Part shown: piece after piece, positions 7,080 to 15,614 of the stretch
Layout: each line of letters opens with the position of its first letter
Numbering within the stretch: the stretch's first letter is position 1
NCBI GenBank assembly: GCA_017309115.1
Contig: JAFLEF010000058.1
Coordinates: 1-46,887, forward strand
Reading direction: 5' to 3'
DNA: 46,887 bases
From: Verrucomicrobiota bacterium
GTDB taxonomy: Bacteria; Verrucomicrobiota; Verrucomicrobiia; Limisphaerales; UBA9464
Made by a program: the position numbers and the translations under genes
The notes under the pieces: model-generated
The model's database searches: none
Seen by the model: only the letters and a program-made list of their open reading frames with translations
What the model was told of the DNA's origin: nothing

Positions 7080-8500
7080 GAGCGTAATCGAATCAATGAG
7101 CGGGCGGGCAGGGTAAGGGTGAACATGGTACCCTTTCCAAGCTCCGATTCCACCGCCACCGTGCCACCATACAGCTCGGTGTTGTTCTTCACGATGGCCA
7201 GACCCAGTCCAGTGCCCCGATTTTTGGTGGTAAAGTAAGGCTCAAAAATCGACTTCAATTGATCCGCCGGAATGCCGGGACCCGTGTCCCGAATCGACAC
7301 CACCACAGAAAACTCCGGACCGGTTCGCGTCGTGAGATATATCTCCCCCTTACCGTTCATCGCCTCCCGGGCATTGGTCAGCAGATTCGCGAAAACCTCC
7401 GCAAAATGGCCCTGCTGACCCAGGAGCGCCGGCAATCCGGGAGCATAATCCCGGTGTACTTTGATCTCGAAACTGGCCCCCGCCGGCAGCACCAGATCCA
7501 CCGCCCGATCCACCTCCGCGTTGATATCCACCCGTTCGACTCGGCCCTCCGACAGCCGGGCATATCCCATCAACTCGGTGAGAATCTTGTCCGACCGGTC
7601 CACCTCCTCGCGAATGATCGAAATCTGTTGAGTGATCTTTTTTCCCTCCTTCACCGTCCGTTGCAGGGTGAACGCCGCGTTATTGATAATTCCCAGCGGA
7701 TTCTTGAGCTGGTGGGCAATCTCCGCTGCCAGACGTCCGGCGGCCTCCAACTGCTGCTGCTTGATCTGAAATTCCTGCGCGTCGAATTCCCGCTGCCGCT
7801 GCCGGTCGACCAGAATTTGGATGCCGGCACAACACGCCGTGAGCAGCAACATCAGCAGCATGCGCAAAATCAGCGACTCTGTGATCGGCACCTGACTTTC
7901 ATCAAAAAAACCACCCGAGACCGTGCCGCGACCGGTGGTCCGAATCAGTTCGAGTTCGGTTCCCGCCACCCAAATGTCGAGGATTCCGGCCAGTAGATAA
8001 CACAGGCTCACCAAAAAATTGACCGTGATCTGCACATCCGCGCTGGGAATAACCGCAGCGTTCCGCACCAACAGGCCCAGAAACGCCCAATAAAGAATGC
8101 TGTCGAACCCCCCCGTCACCAGGGTCAGCAACCCCAGCATGGCGCCGTCGAGGATGGTCATGATGCACGTCACCGGCACCACCAAGCGGGCCGAAACCTC
8201 GTCCATACCCCACAGGATCAAGCCGCTACCCACGTTCAACGCGAAGTAGAACAGGAAGAACATCCGGATATAGCCCAGCACTTCCTGCTGCAGATCCGTT
8301 AGTTCCGACAACCAGCCGGAAAAAAAGAGGGAGAAGGTGAGCAGGGCCAGGACCACGGCCTTGACGGGCAATCCGACCCCCCGCTCCACAAAGCGGATCC
8401 GGCTGAGGAAGACTTCCGGAGGCGGAGGAGGGGCCGTCGCCACCGCCCGCCAGCGCGACAGCAACGTTCGCAAATGGGGCCAGGACAGCGTTAGCGACAT
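7076..8500 (-). CDS. Membrane sensor histidine kinase (partner of NtrC-type regulator)
   Basis: A 474-residue kinase. The N-terminal half has about six hydrophobic helices between residues 45 and 230 and no recognisable extracytoplasmic domain, then a coiled linker (QRQREFDAQEFQIKQQQLEAA). The catalytic core follows: H box AAEIAHQLKNPLGIINN with the phospho-acceptor His263, N box NLLTNAREAM, G1 DTGPGIP, F box FEPYFTTK and G2 GTGLGLAIV. This HisKA_3-free, NtrB-like arrangement fits partnership with the overlapping sigma-54 activator. The ATG is preceded by AAGGAG at good spacing, one of the clearest ribosome-binding sites in the window, which suggests this gene may be an internal transcription unit start after coaC (30-base gap). 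The signal sensed is unknown; a membrane-embedded cue is plausible. Confidence 0.92.
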   Translation of the reverse strand: MSLTLSWPHLRTLLSRWRAVATAPPPPPEVFLSRIRFVERGVGLPVKAVVLALLTFSLFFSGWLSELTDLQQEVLGYIRMFFLFYFALNVGSGLILWGMDEVSARLVVPVTCIMTILDGAMLGLLTLVTGGFDSILYWAFLGLLVRNAAVIPSADVQITVNFLVSLCYLLAGILDIWVAGTELELIRTTGRGTVSGGFFDESQVPITESLILRMLLMLLLTACCAGIQILVDRQRQREFDAQEFQIKQQQLEAAGRLAAEIAHQLKNPLGIINNAAFTLQRTVKEGKKITQQISIIREEVDRSDKILTELMGYARLSEGRVERVDINAEVDRAVDLVLPAGASFEIKVHRDYAPGLPALLGQQGHFAEVFANLLTNAREAMNGKGEIYLTTRTGPEFSVVVSIRDTGPGIPADQLKSIFEPYFTTKNRGTGLGLAIVKNNTELYGGTVAVESELGKGTMFTLTLPARSLIRLRS

Positions 8501-8530
8501 AAGCTCTCCTTGGCAGGTTCCATGCCGAGA

Positions 8531-9082
8531 TTAACTGGTCGGCGTCAGCGCCAGGGCGCGCGCCACAATACCCTCGACCGGCCAAAGGCGGCCCAGTCCC
8601 TCATACCCACAGGACAACAGCCCTTCCTCCGGACCAATGAACTCCGCGCCGCGGGAGCGGAGCGTCGCCACATGACCCTGAGTCGCGGGATGCAGCCACA
8701 TCTTGCCATTCATCGCCGGGGCCAGCAGCACCTTCGCCTGCGGATTCAGCGCCAAGGCCAGACAGCTCAGGGCGTCATCCGCCAACCCCAGCGCCAACTT
8801 GGCCAACGTGTTGGCTGTCACCGGGGCCACCAACAGCAGCGCCGCCTCATCCGCCAACCGAATGTGCGTGGGTCGCCAGCCCTCCTCTTCGTCGTACAAG
8901 TCGGTGACCACCGGCATGCGCGAGAGCGTCTTGAACGGCAACGGCTGCACGAACCGCTGCGCGTCCGCCGTGAGGACCACCTGCACGCGCCGGCCGGCTT
9001 TGGTCAACTGACTCGCCACTTCAATCGCTTTGTGAGCGGCAATCGAACCAGTGACTCCGAGAACAATGAGCGGGGGATTCAT
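8531..9082 (-). CDS. coaC: Phosphopantothenoylcysteine decarboxylase (CoaC/Dfp flavoprotein)
   Basis: A 183-residue HFCD flavoprotein corresponding to the N-terminal half of CoaBC. Seen: VLGVTGSIAAHKA (FMN-binding strand), the THIRLAD box with the catalytic His, VAPVTANTLAK, PAMNGKMW (family PAMN motif) and the C-terminal redox/active-site Cys in LLSCGYEGLGRL. It decarboxylates 4'-phosphopantothenoylcysteine in coenzyme A synthesis. The CoaB ligase half is absent here, so it must be encoded separately or the enzyme is monofunctional. The start shares one base with the gmk stop (TGATG), and the order yicC-gmk-coaC resembles the common yicC-gmk-rpoZ-coaBC housekeeping cluster with rpoZ missing. 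Confidence 0.88.
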   Translation of the reverse strand: MNPPLIVLGVTGSIAAHKAIEVASQLTKAGRRVQVVLTADAQRFVQPLPFKTLSRMPVVTDLYDEEEGWRPTHIRLADEAALLLVAPVTANTLAKLALGLADDALSCLALALNPQAKVLLAPAMNGKMWLHPATQGHVATLRSRGAEFIGPEEGLLSCGYEGLGRLWPVEGIVARALALTPTS

Positions 9083-9699
9083 CAGGCAAAATTGAAGTCC
9101 TGACGATCCCGACGGAGCGTCTCCGCCTCGTAAATCGACCGCAACCGCCGGAGATCGTCCTCCCGGCTGCCGCTCACCACCAGATAATCAAACTCCCGCC
9201 ACCGCGCCGCTTCGTCCCGCGCTGATTCGATCCGCCGCTGCAGCGACTCAGCGGAATCAGAGCCCCGGCCACGTAAGCGCCGCTCCAATTCATCAAGCGA
9301 AGGCGGACTGAGAAATACCGTCACCAACGCCCCGGCCAGCACGGGATCCGACTTCGCCGCTTTCCGAACCGAAGCTGCCCCCTGGACATCAATGATTAGC
9401 AGCACGTCCTGTCCGGTGTTCAATTGCTCCAATACCCCGGACTTCAGCGTGCCATAGGACCGATCGTACACCGTTGCGTGTTCCAGGAACTCGTTCCGCG
9501 CCACGCGCTGGGCGAAGTCGTCCGCGGACAGAAAATGGTAATCCACCCCCTTCACCTCGCCGGCCCGCGGCGGCCGGGTGGTGCAGGTAATGACCCGCCG
9601 GAGTCGCGATGTCTCCTTGAGCAGAGCTTCGCCGACGGTGGATTTGCCCGCCCCGGAAGGCGCGGAGATCAGGAGAATCAGCGGAGAACTCATGGTCAT
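9082..9699 (-). CDS. gmk: Guanylate kinase
   Basis: A 205-residue guanylate kinase phosphorylating GMP to GDP. The P-loop is SAPSGAGKST (residues 12-21), followed by the GMP-binding TCTTRPPRAGEVKGVDYHFL segment, FLEHATVYDRSYGT and LLIIDVQGAASVR, all standard. Length is typical. The ATG overlaps the yicC stop by 4 bases and the stop touches the coaC start, so the three genes are likely co-translated. Confidence 0.96.
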   Translation of the reverse strand: MTMSSPLILLISAPSGAGKSTVGEALLKETSRLRRVITCTTRPPRAGEVKGVDYHFLSADDFAQRVARNEFLEHATVYDRSYGTLKSGVLEQLNTGQDVLLIIDVQGAASVRKAAKSDPVLAGALVTVFLSPPSLDELERRLRGRGSDSAESLQRRIESARDEAARWREFDYLVVSGSREDDLRRLRSIYEAETLRRDRQDFNFA

Positions 9700-10571
9700 T
9701 CGACGTTCTGCGCCTGTTCCCTAAACCGTTCGAGCTCGGTCTTCAAGAGCACCACCTCCGTGGCGATCCCGGCGTCATTGGCCTTGGAGCCAATGGTGTT
9801 GACCTCGCGATTGATCTCTTGAGCAAGGAAATCGAGCTTGCGACCGACGGGTTCGCGAGAATTCCGACAGTCTTCAAACTGCACGAAGTGACTGCTCAAT
9901 CGGGCCAACTCCTCGCTGATATCGGAGCGATCGGCGAAGAGAACAATCTCCTTCAAGACCCGCTCGTCTTCGCTCGAAACCCCGTCCAACCCGGCCAGTT
10001 TCAACCGCTGGAGCAGAGCTTCACGATACCGCCGAGCCACGCCCGGTGCTAACTCGCGAATACGGAGGGTGGCGGACTGCAGCTCGGCGACCCGGGCCGC
10101 CAGATCCTCGGCAAGCGCCTGCCCCTCGCGATCCCGCATCGCGTTGAATTCACCGAGCGCCGCCCGCCAGGCCGGCTCCAAGCGCGGCCAGAAGGCGTCT
10201 GGATCCACCCCCGTCTCGCCGGACTGGAGCACTCCAGGGCACCGCAACAAAGCCTCGACCGAAACCCCACCGGTCAGTTCCATCGTTCGCGCCAAGTCTT
10301 GCAACTCGCGGGCGTAAGCTTCGGCGAGCGGACGATTGAGCCGGACGGACAGGGCTGATGCCGGCAGTTCCAGATCCACCCGGACCTCCACCCGACCGCG
10401 CGCGACCACCTTCAACGACTCTTCGCGCAACCGCGGTTCCAAGGCTTCCAATTCCGGGGGCAGGCGCAGGCTCACTTCGGCTTGCTTGCGGTTGACGGAG
10501 CGGATTTCCACTCCAACTCGGCACCCCTCCGAGACGTGGACACCTCGGCCAAAACCGGTCATGGAACGCAT
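9696..10571 (-). CDS. yicC: YicC/YloC-family endoribonuclease
   Basis: A 291-residue protein beginning with the family signature MRSMTGFGRG and ending with the conserved C-terminal block GRKLDFLAQEINREVNTIGS and a KTELERFREQAQNVE tail. YicC family members are endoribonucleases acting on RNA and are commonly encoded just before gmk, as here. It is the first gene of the minus-strand string; a divergent gene starts 153 bases away, so the promoter should lie in 10572-10724. Confidence 0.93.
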   Translation of the reverse strand: MRSMTGFGRGVHVSEGCRVGVEIRSVNRKQAEVSLRLPPELEALEPRLREESLKVVARGRVEVRVDLELPASALSVRLNRPLAEAYARELQDLARTMELTGGVSVEALLRCPGVLQSGETGVDPDAFWPRLEPAWRAALGEFNAMRDREGQALAEDLAARVAELQSATLRIRELAPGVARRYREALLQRLKLAGLDGVSSEDERVLKEIVLFADRSDISEELARLSSHFVQFEDCRNSREPVGRKLDFLAQEINREVNTIGSKANDAGIATEVVLLKTELERFREQAQNVE

Positions 10572-10724
10572 CCCGACACCATGCGCACGCCGCCTTTCTC
10601 AGGCCAGCCCGAACCGGAACCGACCAACAAAGAAGTACAAAGAAGTGCGCGGCCGATACCTGTCGCTACCCCATCAAAGCGGATCGGCGTTCCCGCCCGT
10701 CGACCGAAATGCTACCTTCACTTT

Positions 10725-11693
10725 ATGCAGTCCTCACGACGCCGCTTTCTCCAAACCTCCGCCGGACTGGGCCTCGGGGCCGGACTGGCTCCCCTCGCCG
10801 CCCAAGCGCCCGACGGATCCGGGACCGCCCCCCGGGTGGCCAACGTCCAGCTCGCCATCTCCACCTACTCCTATTGGCACTTTCGTGGACCCAAGGTGAC
10901 TGTCTCCACCGTCATCGAACGGGCCGGAAAACTCGGCATCGCCGGCGTCGATGTGCTCCATCGCCAGATGGACATTCCGGAAAAGGAACCCCTCACCGCC
11001 GCCCATCGCAGCCACCTGGCCGAACTCAAACGACATGCCTTCCGCCACGGCGTCAGCCTGTGCTGCCTCAGCATTCATCAGGACTTCGTGGATCCCGATC
11101 CCGCCGTCCGCCGGCAACAGGTCGAACACACTCTCAAGTGCATCGAAATCGCCTACGCATTGGGCATTCCCATGCTGCGCATCAACTCCGGACGCTGGAA
11201 TACGATCCAGAGCTTCGATGATTTGATGAAAGCCCGGGGCATTGAACCCATTCTCCCGGGATTTACTGAAGATGACGGCTTCAAATGGTGCGCCGAGTGT
11301 CTGGAGCAGTGCCTCGCCAAGGCCGCCGAATGCGGGGTGATGTTAGCCGTGGAGAATCACTGGGGACTCACCCGCACACCGGAGGGCCTGTTGCGGCTGG
11401 CGGCGGCGGTTCCGTCACCGTGGGTGGGTGTGTTGATGGACACCGGCAATTTCCTGGAAGACCCCTACGACAAACTCGTCGCAATCGCCCCCAAAACCGT
11501 CTTTGTGCAGGCCAAGGCATATCCGGGCGGCGGCGAGTGGTACACCCTGGATTTGGATTACCCCCGCATCGCGCGAATTCTGGGAGCGGCTGGCTACCAA
11601 GGTTGGGTTTCTCTGGAAATGGAAGGCAAGGAGGACCCGGAAATCGCTGTTCCCAAGAGCCTTGAGGTCCTCCGTCGCGCTTTCGCCGGATAG
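10725..11693 (+). CDS. Tat-exported sugar phosphate isomerase/epimerase-like TIM barrel
   Basis: A 322-residue protein with a twin-arginine signal (SSRRRFLQTSAGLGLGAGLA) followed by an AP-endonuclease-2/xylose-isomerase-like TIM barrel. Barrel features include the strand-2 segment GIAGVDVLHRQM, MLRINSGRW, the metal-site Glu in LAVENHWGL, VGVLMDTGNFLEDP and the C-terminal WVSLEMEGKED with the last acidic ligand. Export by Tat suggests cofactor-loaded or folded transport to the periplasm. Such secreted isomerase-like proteins are common in Verrucomicrobia and Planctomycetes, where substrates are mostly unknown. The ATG at 10725 was chosen because it opens exactly at the Tat motif; the frame is open further upstream without domain content. 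Confidence 0.85.
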   Translation: MQSSRRRFLQTSAGLGLGAGLAPLAAQAPDGSGTAPRVANVQLAISTYSYWHFRGPKVTVSTVIERAGKLGIAGVDVLHRQMDIPEKEPLTAAHRSHLAELKRHAFRHGVSLCCLSIHQDFVDPDPAVRRQQVEHTLKCIEIAYALGIPMLRINSGRWNTIQSFDDLMKARGIEPILPGFTEDDGFKWCAECLEQCLAKAAECGVMLAVENHWGLTRTPEGLLRLAAAVPSPWVGVLMDTGNFLEDPYDKLVAIAPKTVFVQAKAYPGGGEWYTLDLDYPRIARILGAAGYQGWVSLEMEGKEDPEIAVPKSLEVLRRAFAG

Positions 11694-11945
11694 TCCGCTC
11701 CCGGCCCAATTGGGGATGGCGCGGTTAAATCGGCCCAAGACTGGGGGAAGGCATTACTGCTTCCAGATGCGGACTGAGGGACATGAACGTGGTGGCTTCA
11801 CCGCGTTTTCCGCGGTTTCAGGTAAAGCCTAGGTCGGCGCCGCCATTCGCCACCTTCCGCAATCCACCGCTTGCACCCTTCATTTTGATGTGTTATGCAA
11901 CCACCACACAGCACCCGTTAATCGACACCCGGTACCATTTCACCT

Positions 11946-12830
11946 ATGCACCTATCCTCCGGACTCTCCCCCCAGCGTCGCGGTGCACGCTCCGGCTTCA
12001 CGCTGATTGAGCTGCTCGTCGTCATCGCTATCATCGCCATCCTGGCCGGCATGCTTTTGCCGGCGCTGGGTAAGGCGAAATCCAAAGCCACCGGCATCGC
12101 CTGCATGAACAACAGCAAGCAGCTGATGATCGCCTGGCAAATGTACGTGAACGACAACCGGGACCTGATGCCGACGGCAGTTCATGGCGGCTGGGCTTCG
12201 GACCCGGTTGGTAGTGCGGCCACCCTCAGGCGTTTGGGCCTCGTGCCGATGATTTCCGGCTGGCAAACTTGGGATACCAGCCAGCACAACACCAACATCC
12301 AGTATTTGGTGAACGAACAGTTCGCCGCCCTTGGACCATACGTCGCCAAATCCCCTGGCGTCTTCAAGTGTCCCGCCGACATCTATCTTTCTCGCGTCCA
12401 AAAACAACGGGGCTGGAAGGAACGCGTTCGCACCATGTCCGCCAACATTTCAGTGGGTGGTGACCGCAAGAACAACGATGGACCGTTCCAACCGCAAATG
12501 GACGTCGTCACGAAGTTCGGCGGTCTGATCCGCCCCGGCCCTTCCGATGTCTGGGTCTTCTTGGATGAGCATCCGGACAGCATGAATGACGCCGGTTGCT
12601 TTACCCCCTCGGCCAATACCTGGGTCGACATGCCGGCTAGCTTCCACAACGGCGCGGCCGGTTTGGCCTTCGCCGACGGTCACGCTGAAATCAAGAAATG
12701 GGTCGATGGCAGCACCAAGGCCCCCGTCAAGTTCGGTGGTCTTCCCCCTAACAACACTCGCGACACTCGGGACAAACGCTGGCTCCGCGAACGCACTCCG
12801 CGGACTGTGGACGTGCTCCCGGATCGCTGA
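11946..12830 (+). CDS. Type II secretion-like pseudopilin with H-X9-DG motif
   Basis: A 294-residue prepilin-like protein. The cleavage/methylation site is [17 protein letters not shown] after a basic 16-residue leader; cleavage after Gly17 leaves the usual Phe+1 and Glu+5. The C-terminal globular part ends with the H-X9-DG motif ([13 protein letters not shown]), a hallmark of the abundant pseudopilins of Verrucomicrobia, Planctomycetes and Lentisphaerae. No secretion ATPase, peptidase or other pilus gene is nearby, so it is a stand-alone member of a multi-copy family. A 252-base leader precedes it and a strong terminator follows directly. Confidence 0.92.
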   Translation: MHLSSGLSPQRRGARSGFTLIELLVVIAIIAILAGMLLPALGKAKSKATGIACMNNSKQLMIAWQMYVNDNRDLMPTAVHGGWASDPVGSAATLRRLGLVPMISGWQTWDTSQHNTNIQYLVNEQFAALGPYVAKSPGVFKCPADIYLSRVQKQRGWKERVRTMSANISVGGDRKNNDGPFQPQMDVVTKFGGLIRPGPSDVWVFLDEHPDSMNDAGCFTPSANTWVDMPASFHNGAAGLAFADGHAEIKKWVDGSTKAPVKFGGLPPNNTRDTRDKRWLRERTPRTVDVLPDR

Positions 12831-12842
12831 TCCTTCCTCAAC

Positions 12843-12878
12843 AAAAAACCCCGCTGCCTCCCAGCAGCGGGGTTTTTT
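12843..12878. terminator. Bidirectional intrinsic terminator
   Basis: A perfect 15-bp stem (aaaaaaccccgctgc / gcagcggggtttttt) with a 6-base loop. The A-run on one side and T-run on the other make it work on both strands. It lies between the convergent pseudopilin (stop 12830) and the aminotransferase (stop at 12906) and serves both. Confidence 0.95.
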
Positions 12879-12905
12879 GCTTTTGGGGACCGGCGGTCTC
12901 CCGAT

Positions 12906-13997
12906 TCAGAGCTTGGCCATGGCTTCGTCCAGCGCCCCAATCAAAACTTGGATCGTCTCCGGCGTCTCGTCGCCCATGTTGGAGACTCGGAAGGTCGTGC
13001 CCTTGATCTTGCCGTAGCCGCCATCGATCAGGAATCCCCGGTCCTTTACCAACTTCTGCAGCTTGGCCACGTCGATGGTGCGTCCCAGACCGGCGCGCGC
13101 CCCATTGTTGAAGCAGCACAGGGTCACCGACTCAAAGCCGGCTTCCGGGAACAGCCGCAGTTCGTGCCGGGCACCCCAGTCGCGCAGCATCTGATTGGTG
13201 TAGCGATGCCGGGCATACCGGGCCTCCAACCCTTCGGCAAAGAACTCGTCCACCTTGGAGGCCAAGGCATAGATGTGCGGGATGCTCGGCGTGCTGGGAG
13301 TCATGGAGTCCTTGGCGTTCTTCTCGAACTCCACGAAATCGAAGTAGTATCCGCGATCCGCAACCGTCGCCGCCTTGGCCAGCGCCGCCGGCGACACCGT
13401 GAACACGCTCAAACCCGGCGGCAGCGCAAACGCCTTCTGCGTGCCCGCCAGCAGCACGTCGATGCCCAATTCATCAAAGGCATGCGGGACGGCCGTCATC
13501 GAGCTCACGGCGTCCACGATGAACATCACGTCCGGAAACTTCTTCTTCAGTGCCGCAATCTCCCCCAACGGCGACATCGTGCCGGTGCTGGTTTCGTTGT
13601 GGATCAGCGTCAGGGAATCGAACTCTCCTGTCGCGAGGCGGGATTCAATCGCCTCGGCGCGGATGGGCGACCCCCAGGGCACTTGGAGCGCTTCGGCCTG
13701 CTTGCCACAGCGTTTGGCCACGTCGAACCATTTGTCCGAAAAGGCTCCGCACATGCAGGTCAGCACCTTCTTGGTGGTCAGATTTCGCAGCGCGCCTTCC
13801 ATCACGCCCCAGGCAGACGAGGTGGACAGATACACCAACTGGCGGGTGCCCAGCAGGGTTTGCAGCTTGGGCTGGAGGGCAGAGTAGAGGTCTTTGAAGC
13901 CCTGCCCCCGATGCCCAATCATCGGACGGCACATGGCCTCAAAGGTTTTCGGACTAACTTCAACCGGACCCGGAATGTGCAACTTCACGTGCGCCAT
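12906..13997 (-). CDS. Class V aminotransferase (alanine/serine-glyoxylate type)
   Basis: A 363-residue PLP enzyme. Seen: HIPGPVEVSPKTFEAM and PMIGHRGQGF (substrate end), STSSAWGVMEGALRN (phosphate cup), LIHNETSTGTMSP, the PLP-pyridine Asp162 in IVDAVSSM and the Schiff-base Lys188 in LAGTQKAF, with GFLIDGGYGKIKGTTFRVSN at the C-terminus. The closest described functions are alanine-glyoxylate or serine-pyruvate aminotransferase; phosphoserine or phosphonate transaminase variants of the fold are less likely. The ATG at 13997 is preferred because the open frame upstream reads into the first copy of the 136-bp repeat array. The array therefore sits in this gene's promoter side. Confidence 0.9.
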   Translation of the reverse strand: MAHVKLHIPGPVEVSPKTFEAMCRPMIGHRGQGFKDLYSALQPKLQTLLGTRQLVYLSTSSAWGVMEGALRNLTTKKVLTCMCGAFSDKWFDVAKRCGKQAEALQVPWGSPIRAEAIESRLATGEFDSLTLIHNETSTGTMSPLGEIAALKKKFPDVMFIVDAVSSMTAVPHAFDELGIDVLLAGTQKAFALPPGLSVFTVSPAALAKAATVADRGYYFDFVEFEKNAKDSMTPSTPSIPHIYALASKVDEFFAEGLEARYARHRYTNQMLRDWGARHELRLFPEAGFESVTLCCFNNGARAGLGRTIDVAKLQKLVKDRGFLIDGGYGKIKGTTFRVSNMGDETPETIQVLIGALDEAMAKL

Positions 13998-14074
13998 AAA
14001 GAGAGCGGAAGCTTTCACAGGGTTTCTCCAGAGGCAAGGAACGGCGTTGAACCAGCTGAAGGCTCCCTCCGGTG

Positions 14075-14744
14075 GGGCGACGCTCTGCGGAGCCGTCCGT
14101 GTGTGGACTCCGGACGCGTCATTCGCCGAGACGCGCACGGCTCGTCGGAGCCTCGCCCCACCAGGGGCGGCTTCCCGCTTCCCTCTCAGCTCTCAGCTTT
14201 CCCCCCGGTAGGGCGACGCTCCGCGGAGCCGTCCGTGTGTGGACTCCGGACGCGTCACTCGCCAATACGCGCACGGCTCGGCGGAGCCGCGCCCCACCAG
14301 GGGCGGCTTACCGCTTACCTCTCAGCTGTCAGCTTTCCCACAGGTAGGGCGACGCTCCGCGGAGCCGTCCGTGTGTGGACTCCGGACGCGTCATTCGCCG
14401 AGACGCGCACGGCTCGGCGGAGCCTCGCCCCACCAGGGGCGGCTTACCGCTTACCTCTCAGCTGTCAGCTTTCCCACAGGTAGGGCGACGCTCCGCGGAG
14501 CTGTTCGTGTGTGGACTCCTGGCGCGTCACTCGCCGAGACGCGCACGGCTCGGCGGAGCCTCGCCCCACCGGGGGCGGCTTCCCGCTTACCTCTCAGCTC
14601 TCAGCTTTCCCACAGGTAGGGCGACGCTCCGCGGAGCCGTCCGTGTGTGGACTCCTGACGCGTCACTCGCCAATACGCGCCCGGCTCGGCGGGGAGCCTC
14701 GCCCCACCAGGGGCGGCTTCCCGCTTCCCTCTCAGCTGTCAGCT
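14075..14744. repeat. Array of five 136-bp tandem palindromic units
   Basis: The motif gggcgacgctc starts at 14075, 14211, 14347, 14483 and 14619, an exact 136-bp period. Each unit has a left arm (gggcgacgctccgcggagcc), a conserved middle (gtgtgtggactcc, then a gacgcgtc palindrome in most copies), a right arm (ggctcggcggagcctcgccc, inverted to the left arm with two mismatches) and a tail of Ctc/Agct-type repeats (tcagctctcagctttccc). So each unit can fold into a long hairpin of about 90 bases plus a single-stranded tail. Copy 5 has a 2-bp insertion in the right arm and a degenerate tail. Copies differ by a few variants that are mixed between units. The array separates the aminotransferase from glnB, both of which point away from it. 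Confidence 0.93.
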
Positions 14745-14797
14745 CTTTTCGGAGCACAGGCTTTCCCCCCAAGTCCAGATCGAATCCGCAAAATTAA

Positions 14798-15220
<423 letters not shown>

Positions 15221-15614
15221 CCGTTTACTTCGGCGAACCTGAAACTGTTCACAACCCCCTCCCGAGTGAACCCGGTTTCATCCACCCGATTTCATCCGTT
15301 TTGGGCGCAAAACCCGGAGAAACTCCCGCGGTGAACAACGTGCGAACAACTCGTCATATTTTCGTCTAGTTTGCTGAGGGACCGTTCTCTAAAACGCCAG
15401 ACGTCAACGCGCCATCTGTTCCGGAAACTCCAGTGACCATCACGCTCAATCCATCTCTATCGACCAGGATTAAAACCCTGATTGTCAACGGATTGTGCAT
15501 CACTCAAGGCCGGTTCCAGCGCCCCGTTTTCGATCCCTTTTTTGCGCTTTTTTCGGGTTCTCCCGGCGCCACCTACGCCTCCTACCGGACGTTACCGTTC
15601 GGTGAACTGGTCGC
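15221..15614. other. glnB-dnaA intergenic leader with possible DnaA-box-like motifs
   Basis: About 390 bases without a convincing gene. It contains tgttcacaa (15246-15254), tcatccacc (15279-15287; 7 of 9 match to the E. coli DnaA box TTATCCACA), ggtgaacaa (15330-15338) and tgcgaacaa (15341-15349); the last two read ttgttcacc and ttgttcgca on the minus strand. Two T-rich clusters lie at 15536-15553. Being directly upstream of dnaA, this could hold autoregulatory DnaA sites or part of an origin, but the matches are weak and no AT-rich unwinding element stands out. Confidence 0.35.

Noticed and set aside
12948-14483. 511-codon plus-strand ORF opposite the aminotransferase
   Set aside because: It is antisense to a clear class V aminotransferase and runs into the repeat array; no family features.
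14075-14744. CRISPR array
   Set aside because: The repeat unit is 136 bp and directly tandem without variable spacers, and no cas gene is present.
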